From Eucommia ulmoides (Eukaryota; Streptophyta; Magnoliopsida; Garryales; Eucommiaceae), in the NCBI GenBank assembly GCA_016647705.1, contig CM028326.1:43864785-43928784 (forward strand): a stretch of DNA of 64,000 nt, in the 5' to 3' direction. Below are positions 9,541 to 21,123 of this stretch, one piece after another. The stretch's first letter is position 1. Each line of letters starts with the position of its first letter. A program made the translations under genes and the position numbers. The notes under the pieces are model-generated. The model was not told the DNA's origin and did no database searches. It saw nothing but the letters and a program-made list of their open reading frames with translations.

Positions 9541-10019
9541 TCTTTGAAACGGGAAGTGCAAGACTCCTTGAGAGTATTGAGTTTGAGGGAGAAGGAAACA
9601 TAAGGAATGTTGTATTTGAAGAAGAATCTATCATTGACGATGATCAGGTCTCTATTCCTATTACTGTTAAAGACACAGTTTTCTTCGAAGGGTAACATGT
9701 TATTGATGGTGATCAGGTCTCTATACCTATCACTGTTCAAGACACTGTTCCGGCTCTAGATAACAATGTTTAGGCTCAGGCTCCTATTCTGGACATTGTT
9801 CCAGATCAAGACAGCAATGAGATTCTTCCTCCAACACAACCTATAGAACAAACTCAACAACCTCAAGAAGTGTTATTGAGGAGATCTAGTAGGGAGATGA
9901 GAAATGCGATTTTGGATTGATATATCGTATTTTTCCAAGAACATGAGGATGGAATTTGTTTAAAAAAAGATGACCTAATCAAATTCTGTCCAGCCATGCG
10001 TAATTCTAACTCTCAAAAA

Positions 10020-11225
10020 TAGATTGATGCCATGAAGGATGAGTTGAAGTTTATGAAAGACAATGACGTTTGGGATCTCGTTGTGTTACCTGAAGGTGTG
10101 AAGTCCATTGGTTGTAAATGGATATTTAAAACCAATAGGGATTCGAAGGGTAACATCGAGAGATATAAAGCTCGTCTAGTCGCCAAAGACTTTACTCAAA
10201 AGGAAGGCATAGACTACAAAGGGACTTTCTCTCTAGTATCTTTGAAAGACTCTTTTAGAACTATTATGGTACTGGTGGCTCATTTTGATCTAGAGATACA
10301 TTAGATGGGTGACAAGACTGCATTTCTCAATGGAAACATTGACCAAACGATATATACAGTACAACCAGAAAACTTTATATCTGGCAATCCAAAGTTTATG
10401 ATTTGCAAGTTAAAGAAATCCATCTATGGTTTAAAACAAGCTTCTCGTCAAATGGTGTCACAAATTTCATCAAATCATTGTCTCATATGGTTTTGAGGTA
10501 AATGAAGTTGATGATTGTGTATACCACAAGTTCAGTGGGAGTAAATTCCTAATTTTCAGTGCTATATGTCAATGACACATTAATAGCTGGCAACAATATA
10601 GACTTATTGCATAAAACCAAGATATTTATAACTACAAATTATCTTGGGGACATCTCTTTTGTATTAGAAATAAAGATACACCGAGATTGCTCTTAGGGTA
10701 CCTTTGGGTTATCACAAAAGAGTTATATCGATAAGGTGCTTGCTAGATTTGGTATAAAATATTGTGCACTAGGAAATACTCATGTCGCTAAAGGAGACAT
10801 GTTTAGTCTCACTCAATGCCCCAAGAATGAGTTGGAAAAGAAAGAGATATAGAAGATTCCTTATGCATCCACAGAAATGAGTCTTGTGTACGCTCAAGTA
10901 TGTACATGTCCGGATTTAGCGTTCATATTGAGATGTTGGTAGATACTTAAGTAACCCTGGAATGGATCGTTGAAAACCAGCCAAACGGATTATAAGGTAT
11001 TTACATAAAATAAAAGATTATATGCTCACTTATAGGAAGACAGATCATTTTGAGATCATTGGGTATATTGATTCCGATCAAGTTTTTAGTTGCTAGAGAT
11101 AGAATTTAGAGTAAGCTAGTGGCTATAGAATATATGGGAACAAACTCCATAATTGCCGATCCACTCACTAAAGGTTTTCCACCTAAGGTATTTCATGAGC
11201 ACACTGCTTGTATGGGTGTGTTTTA
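10020..11225 (+). pseudogene. Copia reverse transcriptase and RNase H remnant of element A
   Basis: RT starts near 10032 ([17 protein letters not shown]), with [20 protein letters not shown] and a TAG at 10302-10304, then TAFLNGNIDQTIYTVQPENF and KSIYGLKQAS. After a frameshift the polymerase site near 10564 reads YVND in place of YVDD. Later parts read SYIDKVLARFG, AKGD and CPKNELEKKE. The RNase H core is missing: at about 11090 the sequence jumps from the D-S-D strand to the C-terminal GTNSIIADPLTKGFPPKVFH, an internal deletion. Several independent lesions. Confidence 0.85.
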
Positions 11226-11672
11226 TCTGATGATGTGCTAGTTTAGTGGGAGTTTGTGTTTATTGAATGTTCTTTTATTAGATATGTATATTTGATTTCT
11301 ATAGAATAAATCTGATGGATTAAATTTTATTTAGTCTGAATGTATTCTTTCTAATTTTGGTTTAACATAAGGATAGAAAGATTAAGTATTGATCTCACTA
11401 AAGACTAAAGTTGTACCATTTGGAAATAGGCATGTCTAAGATCACATTGCATGTAATTTACTTATCCACATTTGATCTATGTCATTGAGTATATTAGTAT
11501 AGTGATCATCATGGTTTGGTCACGCCTGTATTGTGATATAAGCTGCAATAATTCCATTGCAAGTATATGATATGGACAAGATTGTTTAAGGAGAAGTCTA
11601 AGGATAAATAATATACGAATGCGCGCCTAAGGAATTTTGTGATATAATTGTTCCAGGAATAATATATAACCC

Positions 11673-11683
11673 AAGTGGGAGAT
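11673..11683 (+). promoter_or_regulatory. Polypurine tract of element A
   Basis: AAGTGGGAGAT lies directly before the 3' LTR start TGTTAG at 11684, the usual plus-strand primer of copia elements. Confidence 0.9.
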
Positions 11684-11924
11684 TGTTAGAAAATTTTATT
11701 TCCTAATCTAATTTTGGACAACATATTATTAATACAATTATATTTTTTATTTAAATTTAACGAGTTAAAATTAAGTAATCTAATTAATTTGGATAAGCCC
11801 ATAGCCTACTCAAAAGAATGTGGATTTAAATTAGTAGATACCGAAAGTTATTAGGGTGATTAGGAGATTATGGGAACCCTAGTCACACCATATAAATACA
11901 TAATATTAGGGTTATGGTCCCTAA
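11684..11924 (+). repeat. 3' LTR of element A, first part
   Basis: It matches 5565 onward of the 5' LTR and stops at GGTCCCTAA, where the nested element begins. The 5-bp CCTAA at 11920-11924 is the left copy of that insertion's duplication. Confidence 0.95.
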
Positions 11925-12119
11925 TATTAGAGTATTCCATATGTATAAAAGGAATGTTTCCTTTTATATATTTGGAATTATATAATTACCTTAATTAATT
12001 TTGAATTAATGTCATTTCCTTATTTATATTGTTTCCTTTTGTTATTCCTCTCTCCATTTGTATAAATAGTGGAGATTGCTATCAACAAAGATATATAAGT
12101 CATTACCATTTATCCAATA
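11925..12119 (+). repeat. Left outer LTR of element B
   Basis: 195 bp, TATTAG...CCAATA. About 16 differences by eye from the right outer LTR. TATAAATAGTGG near 12060 is a likely core promoter. It is followed at 12120 by TAGTATCAGAGC, one mismatch from the tRNA-Met site. Confidence 0.9.
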
Positions 12120-13595
12120 TAGTATCAGAGCATTCGATTCAAAAACCCTAGTCGCCTATAGAAAGATAAAGTTTACAGTCGCCGCTGGCCTTCATGGCCT
12201 CCGACTATGAATTCCAACGGCGACGGCTATGAAACAAGTTTTCCTATTCATTTCTCATTTTTTTTTGTCAAGTTTTACCCATTACCGGACCCTCCTCCTC
12301 TCTCATCTTTCTCTCTTTAATATCACTGGTATGCTTCTGGGTATTCTTCCCATCTTTTTTTTTTTTTTTCCCTTTTTGCCTAGTCTCTCGATCTTAATCG
12401 TTCATTCTCTGAGATAAGCTCTATAAATGGCTTCCAAGCATTAGGGAAGATAGCAGCAACAACACCACCTTCATAAAACCAGCCAATCTCTTTCTTTCGT
12501 AGCAAACAGATTCCTCTAAGGACAATTCCAGTGACCTTATCCGGGTGTGATTGGTTGTACGTAAGAGCAAGTGTGCTTTCCCAACGACTATCTCTCTCCT
12601 CTCTCTCTCTCCTTCTTCATGATCTCACTGTCGAATAGCTCCACAAAACCCATCAGTCTCGCCAGCTCCCCTTTTTTGGTTTTTCGATTCTCACTATTCT
12701 CGCCTGTCGGTGCTCAAACCTTGCTTCCAGTTCAGCCGCACACCTCTGCTTCCTTTCCTCCTTCATCGTCTACGTTTTCCTTCCATCTTCAAGCTATCGC
12801 CGTTCGCCTCCCATCAAACCACCGCCATCTCCTCCTCCTCACACCAAAACACCCGAAAGCCCCAACCACCATTCTAAGTGTCTCAAATCTCAAATCCCTG
12901 AGACTCTTCTCTCTCTCTCCCATTGTCTTCAATTTTCTTTTAGAAACAGCCCCTTCCCCTCTCTTTATCCTGTAATTGTAGAAACTACCCCACTAGTTTC
13001 TAAAATACACCTTTATGCCCAAGTTTTTCTTTTTTTAAAAAAAAAAAAAAAAAACCTCCCCATCTCCTAATTTGCCCCGTTACAAAATTCATGCAGAAAA
13101 GCTTGCGCTCCATTTTTCTAACTCAAGAGTCCTTCGGTAGAGATTCAATTTCTCTCACACACGCACACACGATATATCTATCAGTATTTCTTAGATCTGA
13201 TTCACTGTATTTATGATCTATCTCTCTCCTTCTCTCTTAAATAAAAAATCCATCTCTTTACAGATTTCAATCATGACGATTTCTGCTACATCGCAGATCA
13301 ACCCCGCCAACTATATTGCGCCTTTGACCCACAAGATGCAACAGTTGAGGGGCCTCCACAAGTCAGGGGTTTGTACCTGTGGCAAAACACTTGTTTGGAG
13401 AGTCAGCCATTGCTTGTTACTCGCTACAGCGCACCACCACTCGCTACAGTGAACCCCTAGATGTTCCAAGAACGCGCTCCAATGAGCCTCCCAAAAACCA
13501 GACGCGGACAATACCAAGCCACTAGCCGAGTTCATTTTCTTCTACTCAAGATCCAAGATTGGATTCTCCTCATGAAACTCCATCTTGCGGGGGCA

Positions 13596-13794
13596 TATAG
13601 GAGATTATGGAAAGTCAAATGGAGAATAATATCTCCTCTGATTATGGAAAGAAGAGATTATGAAAAATCAAATTAATTATCATTGTATTGTTTCCTTATT
13701 TATATTGTATTTCCTTTATCAATCATCTTTCCCATTGTATAAATAAGTGATTGTTGGATTAATAAAATAAACAAGTCAATTTTCTATTTCAATA
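13596..13794 (+). repeat. Central diverged LTR of element B
   Basis: 199 bp, starts TATAGGAGATTATGG after GCGGGGGCA and ends TTTCAATA, followed by a primer site TGGTATCAAAGC. It aligns with the outer LTRs mainly in its second half (TTTCCTTATTTATATTG, TATAAATAAGTG). It is clearly a different subfamily from the two outer LTRs, which resemble each other. Confidence 0.8.
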
Positions 13795-15238
13795 TGGTAT
13801 CAAAGCATTCGATCCAAAAAACCTTAGCTGCCTATAGAGAGAAAAAGTTTACAGTCGCCGTCGGACTTCATTGCCTCTGGCTACGAACTTCAAAGGTGGC
13901 TACCATGAAACAAGATCTCGTACCTATTTCTCTACCAATCGCTCTCTCCTTCCTTGTATTTGCATAAAAATCCACAATTTTCTTTTCCAACTTCTTCAAT
14001 CTCCCTCCTTTATCAAAGCCTTGCCATAAACTACTACCTTCATTGCAGTCCTTCATTGAAGTTGTGTTCTCTCTCTACTTCACCCAATCTCGATCTCTCT
14101 CTGTTGGATTTCTTCAAAAAAAAAAAAAACTTCTTCTTCTCCACCGTCTCCTACTATTCAGTCAGATCTTTCTCCTACTCCTTCCTATGTTCAGTCCTCT
14201 CCCTCTCCAAAATCGTCGCGGCGTCTATCGCGAGGACCACTACCATAGCTGCGCCTTTTGAAGGGCCTCCCTCATTCTCCATCATCTTGCGGTTTGAACC
14301 CTCCGGGAAAATCCATTGTTGCTACCGAACAAATATTCATTATCGTTGAAATCCAGATTAAATCCGACCGATTGTCTTTTTCCACCTTCTCCTTCTCCGA
14401 TCTACCTCTCTTCTCCAAGATTTCAGTTGAAAGACAACCAAACCCTATTCAGCCGCACCATTCTCTCTCTCTCTCTCTCTCACTCTCTCCGGTTCTGAAA
14501 AAGGGATGAGAGTTTCTCCATTGCTACACCCAAAAAAAAAAAAAAAAAAAAAACCATTTTGTCCTAAAATTGCAGAAACTAACCCCACTAGTTTCTATTC
14601 AGCTTTTATTTTATTCTTTGTTGTATTTTTTTTTTTTCTTTGCTCTTCATAAAAAAAAAATCCCCTCATTCCCTTGATCTTCTAATTTTCCCCGTTACAA
14701 AAGTTATGCAAAGAAGCTCGTGCTCCACTTTCCTAACACAAGAGTCATTCGGTAGAGATTCAATCTCTCTCTCTCTCTCTCTCTCTCACGCACGCACACA
14801 AGATATATTTATCAGTATTTCTCAGATCTCAGGATTAGTTGTGGTTCACTGTATTTATGGTGTATCTCTCTCCTTCTCTTCTAAATAAAAAATTCATCTC
14901 TTTATGGATTTCAACCATAGCGATTTCTGCTATCTCACAGATACACCCCGCCAATTACAGCACCTCTGACCCACAAGATATAGCAATTGAGGGGCCTCTG
15001 CAAGTCAGTGGTTCGTGCCTGCGGCAAAACACTTGTTTGGAGAGTCAATCATTGCTTGTTATGCGCTACGGTGCACCACCATTTGCTACAGTGAACCCCC
15101 ATATTTTCTAAGAAAGCGCTCCAACGAGCCTTACAGCAACCAGACGCTACCAACACCAAGCCACTAGCATGGGCTCATCTTCTTCTACTCAAGATCCAAG
15201 ATTGGATTCTCTTCCTAGAACTCCATCTTGCAGGGGCA

Positions 15239-15433
15239 TATTAGAGTATTCCATATATACAAAAGGAATGTTTCCTTTTATATATTTGGAATTATATCAT
15301 TACCTTAATTAATTTTGTATTAATGTCATTCTTTTATTTATATTGTTTCCTTTTGTAATTCCTCTCTCCACTTGTATTAATAGTGGAGATTGTTATCAAT
15401 AAAGATATGCAAGCCATTACCATTTATCCAATA
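15239..15433 (+). repeat. Right outer LTR of element B
   Basis: 195 bp, preceded by the polypurine-like CAGGGGCA and ending CCAATA at 15433; the next five bases CCCAA are the right copy of the target duplication. Confidence 0.9.
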
Positions 15434-15716
15434 CCCAACAATATCAAATCATCCTGACGGCTCTCTTCTCCCCATCTAGAAGAGAATCGTGAATCTCATC
15501 GAGAAACTCCGGAGATTTAGTTAAAGAAGACTATGTACCCGCTCGATCCGTATTCTTCTCGTGATCGATTATCACAGGATTCCGTATCAGAAGTCAATTG
15601 ATCGTAATGGATCCAGGTACGTAATTTACGTGTACATTAGAACTCTTAGTGATTTGACATGCTAATTAAGATTTTATAGATTTAGATCTATAGGTATTAA
15701 AAATAAAATCCTAACA
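15434..15716 (+). repeat. 3' LTR of element A, second part
   Basis: It resumes with CCCAACAATATC, matching about 5800-6083 of the 5' LTR, and ends AAATCCTAACA. ATTGA follows, the right target duplication of A. Confidence 0.95.
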
Positions 15717-15941
15717 ATTGACAAAGAAAAAAAATAGTTTTCTTCGGCAAGGTTTATGTTTTTTTTTTTCCAATATACTTCTTATAAACTAAATTATTTA
15801 ATTATCCTCTTAACATCACATGGGCAATGTATATAGGATATTTACCCAAATTAACAGTAGTTTTTATAATAGAATGGCAATATAATTATAAAGGACTTGA
15901 TTGTTGCGGTTTTTAAGTTGAAGGATTAATAACCCCAACTT

Positions 15942-16099
15942 ACAAGTTCAAGGGCTAAAGTGTAATTTGGCCAAGTTTTAGCTATTTCAATCTTTTATAT
16001 ACCTTTTCTCTTTTTTCTGGACAAGTTCAAGGGCTAAAGTGTAATTTGGCCAAGTTTTAGCTATTTCAATCTTTTATATATCTTTTCTCTTTTTTCTAG
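15942..16099. repeat. 79-bp tandem duplication, two copies
   Basis: Copies start at 15942 and 16021 with ACAAGTTCAAGGGCTAAAGT and run through CTTTTATATA to the pyrimidine-rich CTCTTTTTTCT. Only about two differences are seen, so the duplication is recent. The rest of 15717-16154 holds no gene I can see. Confidence 0.9.
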
Positions 16100-16154
16100 C
16101 AAAAATACGACTCATCAAAAGTCGCCCAATTTCCTTGTTATCCTACGGACTACA

Positions 16155-17664
16155 GAGCTCTTTGCATTTATGGGTCTCAAAAGTTAAAAAATAATTATTA
16201 TAGATATATTTTAAAATTAAATACGAAAATAGGTTTAACCGACCGTGCGAGGGCCGGATTTAAAATTTTGGTTGAATTCGGCCGAGTGAGGGCTGGATTC
16301 ACCAAAACAATTAATTTTTTTCTTTTTTTCTTTTCTTTTTTTTTTTTAAAAAAAACACTTTTATTGAAACTGGTTGTTGCACAACCGGTTTCAAATATGG
16401 GCAGCCCCATATTTGTTAGGTGGAGGGCAGCCCCCGCGCCCCACCCCTCTTAATATATAAAATTAAATAATATAATTTTTAAGTTATATTTATTTATACT
16501 AAATAACTTTAAAAAAAAAAAAAAAAAAATTATTTTCAAAATAATTAAAATATTTAATTCTTATAATTTTGATAATTTAGTTTTTGATGTCCACCGTGTT
16601 CAGATTACAAAATTTCGATGCCCACCGTGTTCAGATTTGGAGATCTTATAATTTTTTTTTAAATATATTTTACAAAATTAGTTTTTATTAAATTATTTAT
16701 AAAAAAATAATTTTAAAAGAGAATATATTTTCTTAATTTTTTTCTCAAACTGGTCTATACCGGCCTGAACCGACCGATTCGACGGTTGAGCGGTCGAAAT
16801 CAGTCTGAACCGGCCGATTCGGCAGTTTTTGCTCTAGAACAATTTTCAGCAGTTAACTGGATTGGAATCTGGCCTGCGTGGCTGTTCAACCGATTAAACC
16901 CGGCGGTAGATTATAAATTTCAAAAAAATATTTTTATTTTATAATCTACCGCCCGGTTCAACCGGACGAAAAGCCACCCGAGCCTGATTCCAATTCGGTT
17001 AACCGCTGGAAATTGTTCTAGGGCAAAAACTGTCGAACCGCCTGGTTCAAGCCGGTATAGACCGGTTTGACAAAAAAATTAAGAAAATAAATTCTTTTAA
17101 AATTAATTTTTTATAAATAATTTAATAAAAACTTATTTTGTAAAATATATTTTAATATTTTTTTATAAAAAGATCTCCAAATCTGAACACGGTGGGCATC
17201 GAAATTTTGTAATCTGAACACGGTGGGCATCAAAAAATAAATTATCAAAATTATAAGAATTAAATATTTTAATTATTTTAAAAATAATTTATTTTTTTAA
17301 AAAAACGCTATTTTGTATAAATAAATATAACTTAAAATTTATATTATTTAATTTTATATATTATGGGGGGTACGGGTGGGTGGGGGGGGGGGGGGGCGTG
17401 GGGGCTACCGCCCACCTACCAAATATGGGGCATCTCCATATATTTGAAACCGGCTGTGCAACAGCCTGTTTCAAAAAAAGTAAAAAAAAAAAAGAAAAAA
17501 TTAATTAATTGTTTTGGTGAATCCGGCCCTCACTCGGCCGGATTCAACCAAAATTTTAAATTCGGCCATCACACGTCCGATTAGACCCATTTTGGTATTT
17601 AATTTTAAAATAGACCCATAATAGTTATTTTTGAACTTTTGAGACCCATAAATGTAAAGAGCTC
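16155..17664. mobile_element. Foldback Mutator-like element (long terminal inverted repeats)
   Basis: The two ends are inverted copies starting GAGCTCTTT and are flanked by a 9-bp direct repeat CGGACTACA at 16146-16154 and 17665-17673, the duplication size of Mutator-like elements. The arms cover nearly the whole 1510 bp and meet at a short loop near 16918-16938 between GGCGGTAGATTATAAA and TTATAATCTACCGCC. No transposase. The right arm carries a run of about 14 G and the left a matching C-rich patch. ORFs across it are translations of the arms. Confidence 0.9.
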
Positions 17665-17673
17665 CGGACTACA

Positions 17674-18700
17674 CGTACTAAGTGTAAGAATATGTCATGC
17701 TTCCGCGGTCAATATATATGTATTAATGGTAGGGATGCCACCAAAAATTGAACCGATGAGTAATCGCGAGAAAACAAACTGAATAGTTCAATTTTAAAAT
17801 CAACTAAAACGTTTGGTTGCGATTTTGATTTTAAAATTAGCAATTGAAGCGATTTTGATTTTGGTTTTAGTTTTGGGATAGAAACCGCGAAACCGATATT
17901 TTAGATATATTTTTGTTAGATATATACCCTTATTTTTTATATATATATTTACAATTTAACCCTATTATATGTATGTTTTTATTTTTATTTATTTACACTC
18001 TCATCCTTCCTATATATTTGTGTAAAGGGATTAATGATTTCACAGCGGTTACGTCATTCCTTTAGTTATGGTTATTGGTTAGAAACTTTAATTATGGTTA
18101 TTTTGTGGTTTGGTTTGGTTTTTTAGAATTTTTATTTATACATAGAAAACAATTGTCATCAGTTTTGCAGTTTTGATTTTATAAAATTAAAAAATCTTAA
18201 ATGGTTTCGCAGTTTTAATTTTTGCTTTGTATAAATTTAAATAATTTGGTTTTAAAATTATTTAAAAAAAAATCGATGATTTTGATTGCGATTTTGGTTT
18301 GATATAGTTCTAATAGTTTTAGTTTTATATGAAACGGAACCTAAACGAAACCAATGGCATCTCTAATTAATGGGTGCCTGCCATTCTCTTTAATTATCAA
18401 ACTTACCAAGTAAACTTAAAAAAATTTCAATACACCACCATCCTTTTAAACTATATTATCTGATTTATTCCTTTAAAAAATAGTGTTTATTTTCCATTCT
18501 TGATTAATCAATATTTTAATTTATAAACGTACCTCAACTCAACTTGCAGACAATTACATATGTGTTTGAAAAAAATACACTTCTAAATAATTAGATGTTT
18601 GTTCCAAATATATTCACTATTTTCGTTGCCAAATTATACATGAATAATATCGGATTCACAGTCTTTAAAATGATATGTCAATTGTTTTTAGAGCATTGAA
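17674..18700. other. AT-rich stretch with no gene seen
   Basis: It contains clusters of GATTTTGATTTTGGTTTT-like simple sequence between about 17800 and 18320, on both strands, of the kind often found inside small non-autonomous DNA elements. No ends, coding frame or RNA gene could be supported. Confidence 0.6.
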
Positions 18701-18708
18701 TAGAAATA

Positions 18709-19111
18709 TATGTTATATTCAACTTGGTATACGTTACAAGACGAAAAATAAATAAATTGTTATATTTATGTTGTTGGTATTATATATAACATGGACTATT
18801 TAAAAAATTAGGGTATATATTTTCTGCCAAACACACAATCATAACCCTCTTATTTTGTTTAGATATTGAATATAACATTTGTGAATTTTTATTTTATTTT
18901 ATTTTATTTTATTATTTTTTTTTTTTAGCAATCCATGTTATTTTCAACATGATATGCATTATAATGTGAACAAATACGTTGTTATATTTTTGTGTTAGTA
19001 TTATATATAACATGAATTGCTTGTAAACTATATTATATGTCTTCTTTGAAGAGCATAATCATAACCATCATCTTTGTTTGCATGTTTAATATAACATTTG
19101 TTAACTAGGAC
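18709..19111. repeat. Two diverged tandem copies of a roughly 180-bp AT-rich unit
   Basis: Copy 1 (18709-18890) and copy 2 (18937-19105) share, in order, ATGTTAT..TCAAC, GTTATATTT.TGT, TATTATATATAACATG, a CATAATCATAACC block and ATAACATTTGT. They are separated by a T/A-rich spacer. Function unknown. Confidence 0.75.
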
Positions 19112-20140
19112 ACTTGATATTTGTGAAAACTGTTTATTTTAACATTGTTTAATAAGAAAATCTATTAAATTCCACAAATCTTGGGGGGATATTTTGGTCA
19201 TGAATTTTCCGACCCTTTTAAAATTGGGATTAAATAGTTCAAACAATCAAGTCATTTAGATTAGTTGGTTTAATCGCATATAATTAGTATTAAGCGATAA
19301 TTTGGTTCTAAATATATGTTTAACCGGTAATTTTTCCTATTTTTTTCTCTAAGTTAATATCGAGACCACCACTTTATTTCGACAATACCAAAATCACTCT
19401 TTATGACTTTCAAAATACATGGGACACTCCATATCACATTTTGTTGACAAAATATCTTTAAAATATATATATATTTTTAAAATTTTTCATTTTTCATTTT
19501 TTACTCATTGTTTTTTTCCTTTTCTTTTCTTTTTTTTTTATTCCTTATTTTTATTATATATAATTTATTTTTATTTCTTTATTTTTCATATATAGTTTTA
19601 TAAAAAAAAAATAGAAAATAAAAAACCTAAATTAAAACAACAAAGAAACTTTAAATTTAAAATCAAAAAAGAAAAAATAAATGTTTAATTATTATTTTTT
19701 TCAAATTCTATTTTTGATTTTTTTTTTTTCATTTTTTTTCTAATTTTTTTACTTTTGGTTTTTTCCCTACAAATACGATATTAAGAAAATTAAATAAAAC
19801 AAAGAAATGCAAAGTGAAAAATAAAAGAAAAAAATAAATAGAAAATAATAATAAGAGATAGAATGAAAAATAGAAATAGAAAATATGAAATGAACATATT
19901 GCAAAGTTATTTTTGTCGACAAAATATGTTGGAAGGTGTTTTAGGCAAGTAAACTAAAAAGATAAAGGGTGTTGCAGGTATTATAAAAATGACAAGAGAT
20001 GTCCTCTGTATTTTTCGATATGACAGTGGTGTCTCGGGTTTAAACTTTTTTTTAAAATTATTAATTGTTTATAGTTTAATAAATAAATTCTAATTATTAA
20101 TTATGAAAAATAAAAACTCTTTCTTCTTAAACACATATTA
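19112..20140. other. AT-rich sequence with no gene seen
   Basis: Mostly long A- and T-runs, especially 19440-19870. A TTTTGTCGACAAAATAT motif near 19911 and the related TTTTGTTGACAAAATAT near 19439 face each other about 470 bases apart and could be ends of a small inverted-repeat element, but no target duplication was confirmed. Confidence 0.5.
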
Positions 20141-20145
20141 GTTAA

Positions 20146-20783
20146 TGATATGGAAAAACTCCCGCTCTTAACTAACATGGGCATGGAGCCTTAACGAGTC
20201 GGATCGGGTCAGAAATTCGATCTGAAACAGACAGACCCAATAGGTTATCTGGGCTAAAGAATAATGAGCCCAATGGGGCAGTGTTTTCTGTGCAAGACAA
20301 ACCTCTTGAAGAGGCCCATTAACGGACAGATCGAAGCCCACGGTGTTGAGGTCCAAGGAATAACGGTCAGCCCGTCGTGACTGTCTCTCTTACACTTAAA
20401 GAGCATTATAAATTAGATTGACTGTAACGGTCCATGTTTAATGGGAAACGTTACAGAGATCTCTCCTGAAATAAAATAGATATTTGTTATCTTCCAAGTC
20501 TTTAGAAGCGTATTACGTAACGGGCAATCTCTCCAATGAAACGGCAGAAAATCTCCAAGCCTATATAAGGGGCAGGTATCACTGGTATTTACTTATGGTT
20601 CAATTTGTGTATTAACTCTTCCCATTATCAGATTAACTTATTTTCACGCCGGAGGTTCTTTGGGCGACACCACAATGGTGTCCTCCTTGAGAACTCACGA
20701 TTTTATAGGTTAAAGGAGGAAAGCGAAGAGGTTTTTGTCACGTATGAAGTTGTTATACGTGTTGAAAATTTTTGACAACGTCA
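20146..20783 (+). repeat. Solo LTR, Ty3/gypsy Tat-like
   Basis: It starts TGATATGGAAAAAC and ends GACAACGTCA (TG...CA), 638 bp, flanked by GTTAA (20141-20145) and GTTAG (20784-20788), a 5-bp duplication with one change. A TATA box CCTATATAAGG lies near 20562. The segment CGGAGGTTCTTTGGGCGACA with CACAATGGTGTC recurs in the LTRs of C (36081, 38766) and D (55095-55508), which ties it to one lineage. No internal domain remains, as expected after LTR-LTR recombination. Confidence 0.85.
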
Positions 20784-20788
20784 GTTAG

Positions 20789-21123
20789 GAAATTATAAAA
20801 ATTAAAATGCTTTAACACATTTTCAATAAAAACAAAATAAATAAATCGATAATATTTCATTATTATTCAAAACCATGCTTGAAATTAAATAAAATTAGTG
20901 ATCCCGACCAGAAAAGTGACTGTGGCACAGGCAACATGTGTATGAATAATTATATGAGTCTAGAGTCCCTATAACACTATAAATCCTCTCCTTTAATATA
21001 TGGCAAGGGATAATAATTCGACTATAATATATGTATTAGAGTATATCGTGCCTGAAGACATAGGTTTAAATTACATAATTAAATAAAAATTAAGAAAAAA
21101 ATTAATAAATACCAATCTCATAT
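20789..21123. other. No gene seen
   Basis: AT-rich sequence between the solo LTR and the broken end of the gypsy element at 21124. GATCCCGACCAGAAAAGTGACTG near 20901 looks like a gypsy LTR scrap, not assignable. Confidence 0.5.

Larger units (their letters stand above)
11925..15433 (+). mobile_element. Non-autonomous TRIM-like element B with three LTRs, nested in A
   Basis: Outer LTRs at 11925-12119 and 15239-15433 are both 195 bp, start TATTAGAG and end CCAATA (TATT/AATA inverted ends, not TG/CA). Flanks are CCTAA (11920-11924) and CCCAA (15434-15438); the uninterrupted 5' LTR of A reads CCCAA at this place, so a 5-bp duplication with one change is supported. A third, diverged LTR lies at 13596-13794. 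The internal domain (about 1.45 kb) thus occurs twice; both copies begin with a primer site, share a run from TTGAGGGGCCTC to the polypurine-like GGGGCATAT, and have no retroviral ORF. Short internal ORFs are C/T-rich translations. Confidence 0.9.
5565..15716 (+). mobile_element. Ty1/copia retrotransposon A, complete ends, dead coding region
   Basis: Both ends are fixed by a 5-bp target duplication, ATTGA at 5560-5564 and at 15717-15721. The 5' LTR is 5565-6083 (519 bp). The 3' LTR starts at 11684 and is split by a nested element; removing that element and one copy of its 5-bp duplication leaves exactly 519 bp. Internal order is primer site, 5' leader with two repeat arrays, gag, protease, integrase, RT, RNase H remnant and polypurine tract, the Ty1/copia order. 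Many stops, a mutated protease site and a deleted RNase H core make it inactive. Without the nested insert it would be about 6.6 kb. Confidence 0.95.

Noticed and set aside
12571..12975. 134-codon plus ORF in element B
   Set aside because: Ser/Pro/Leu-rich translation of C/T-rich sequence; the matching part of the second internal half does not keep the frame.
13954..14509. Several overlapping plus ORFs, 60-131 codons
   Set aside because: CTCTCT-rich microsatellite-like sequence inside element B gives open frames in several phases; no protein signal.
20168..20356. 62-codon minus ORF
   Set aside because: Lies wholly within a solo LTR with confirmed ends; no similarity to any domain.
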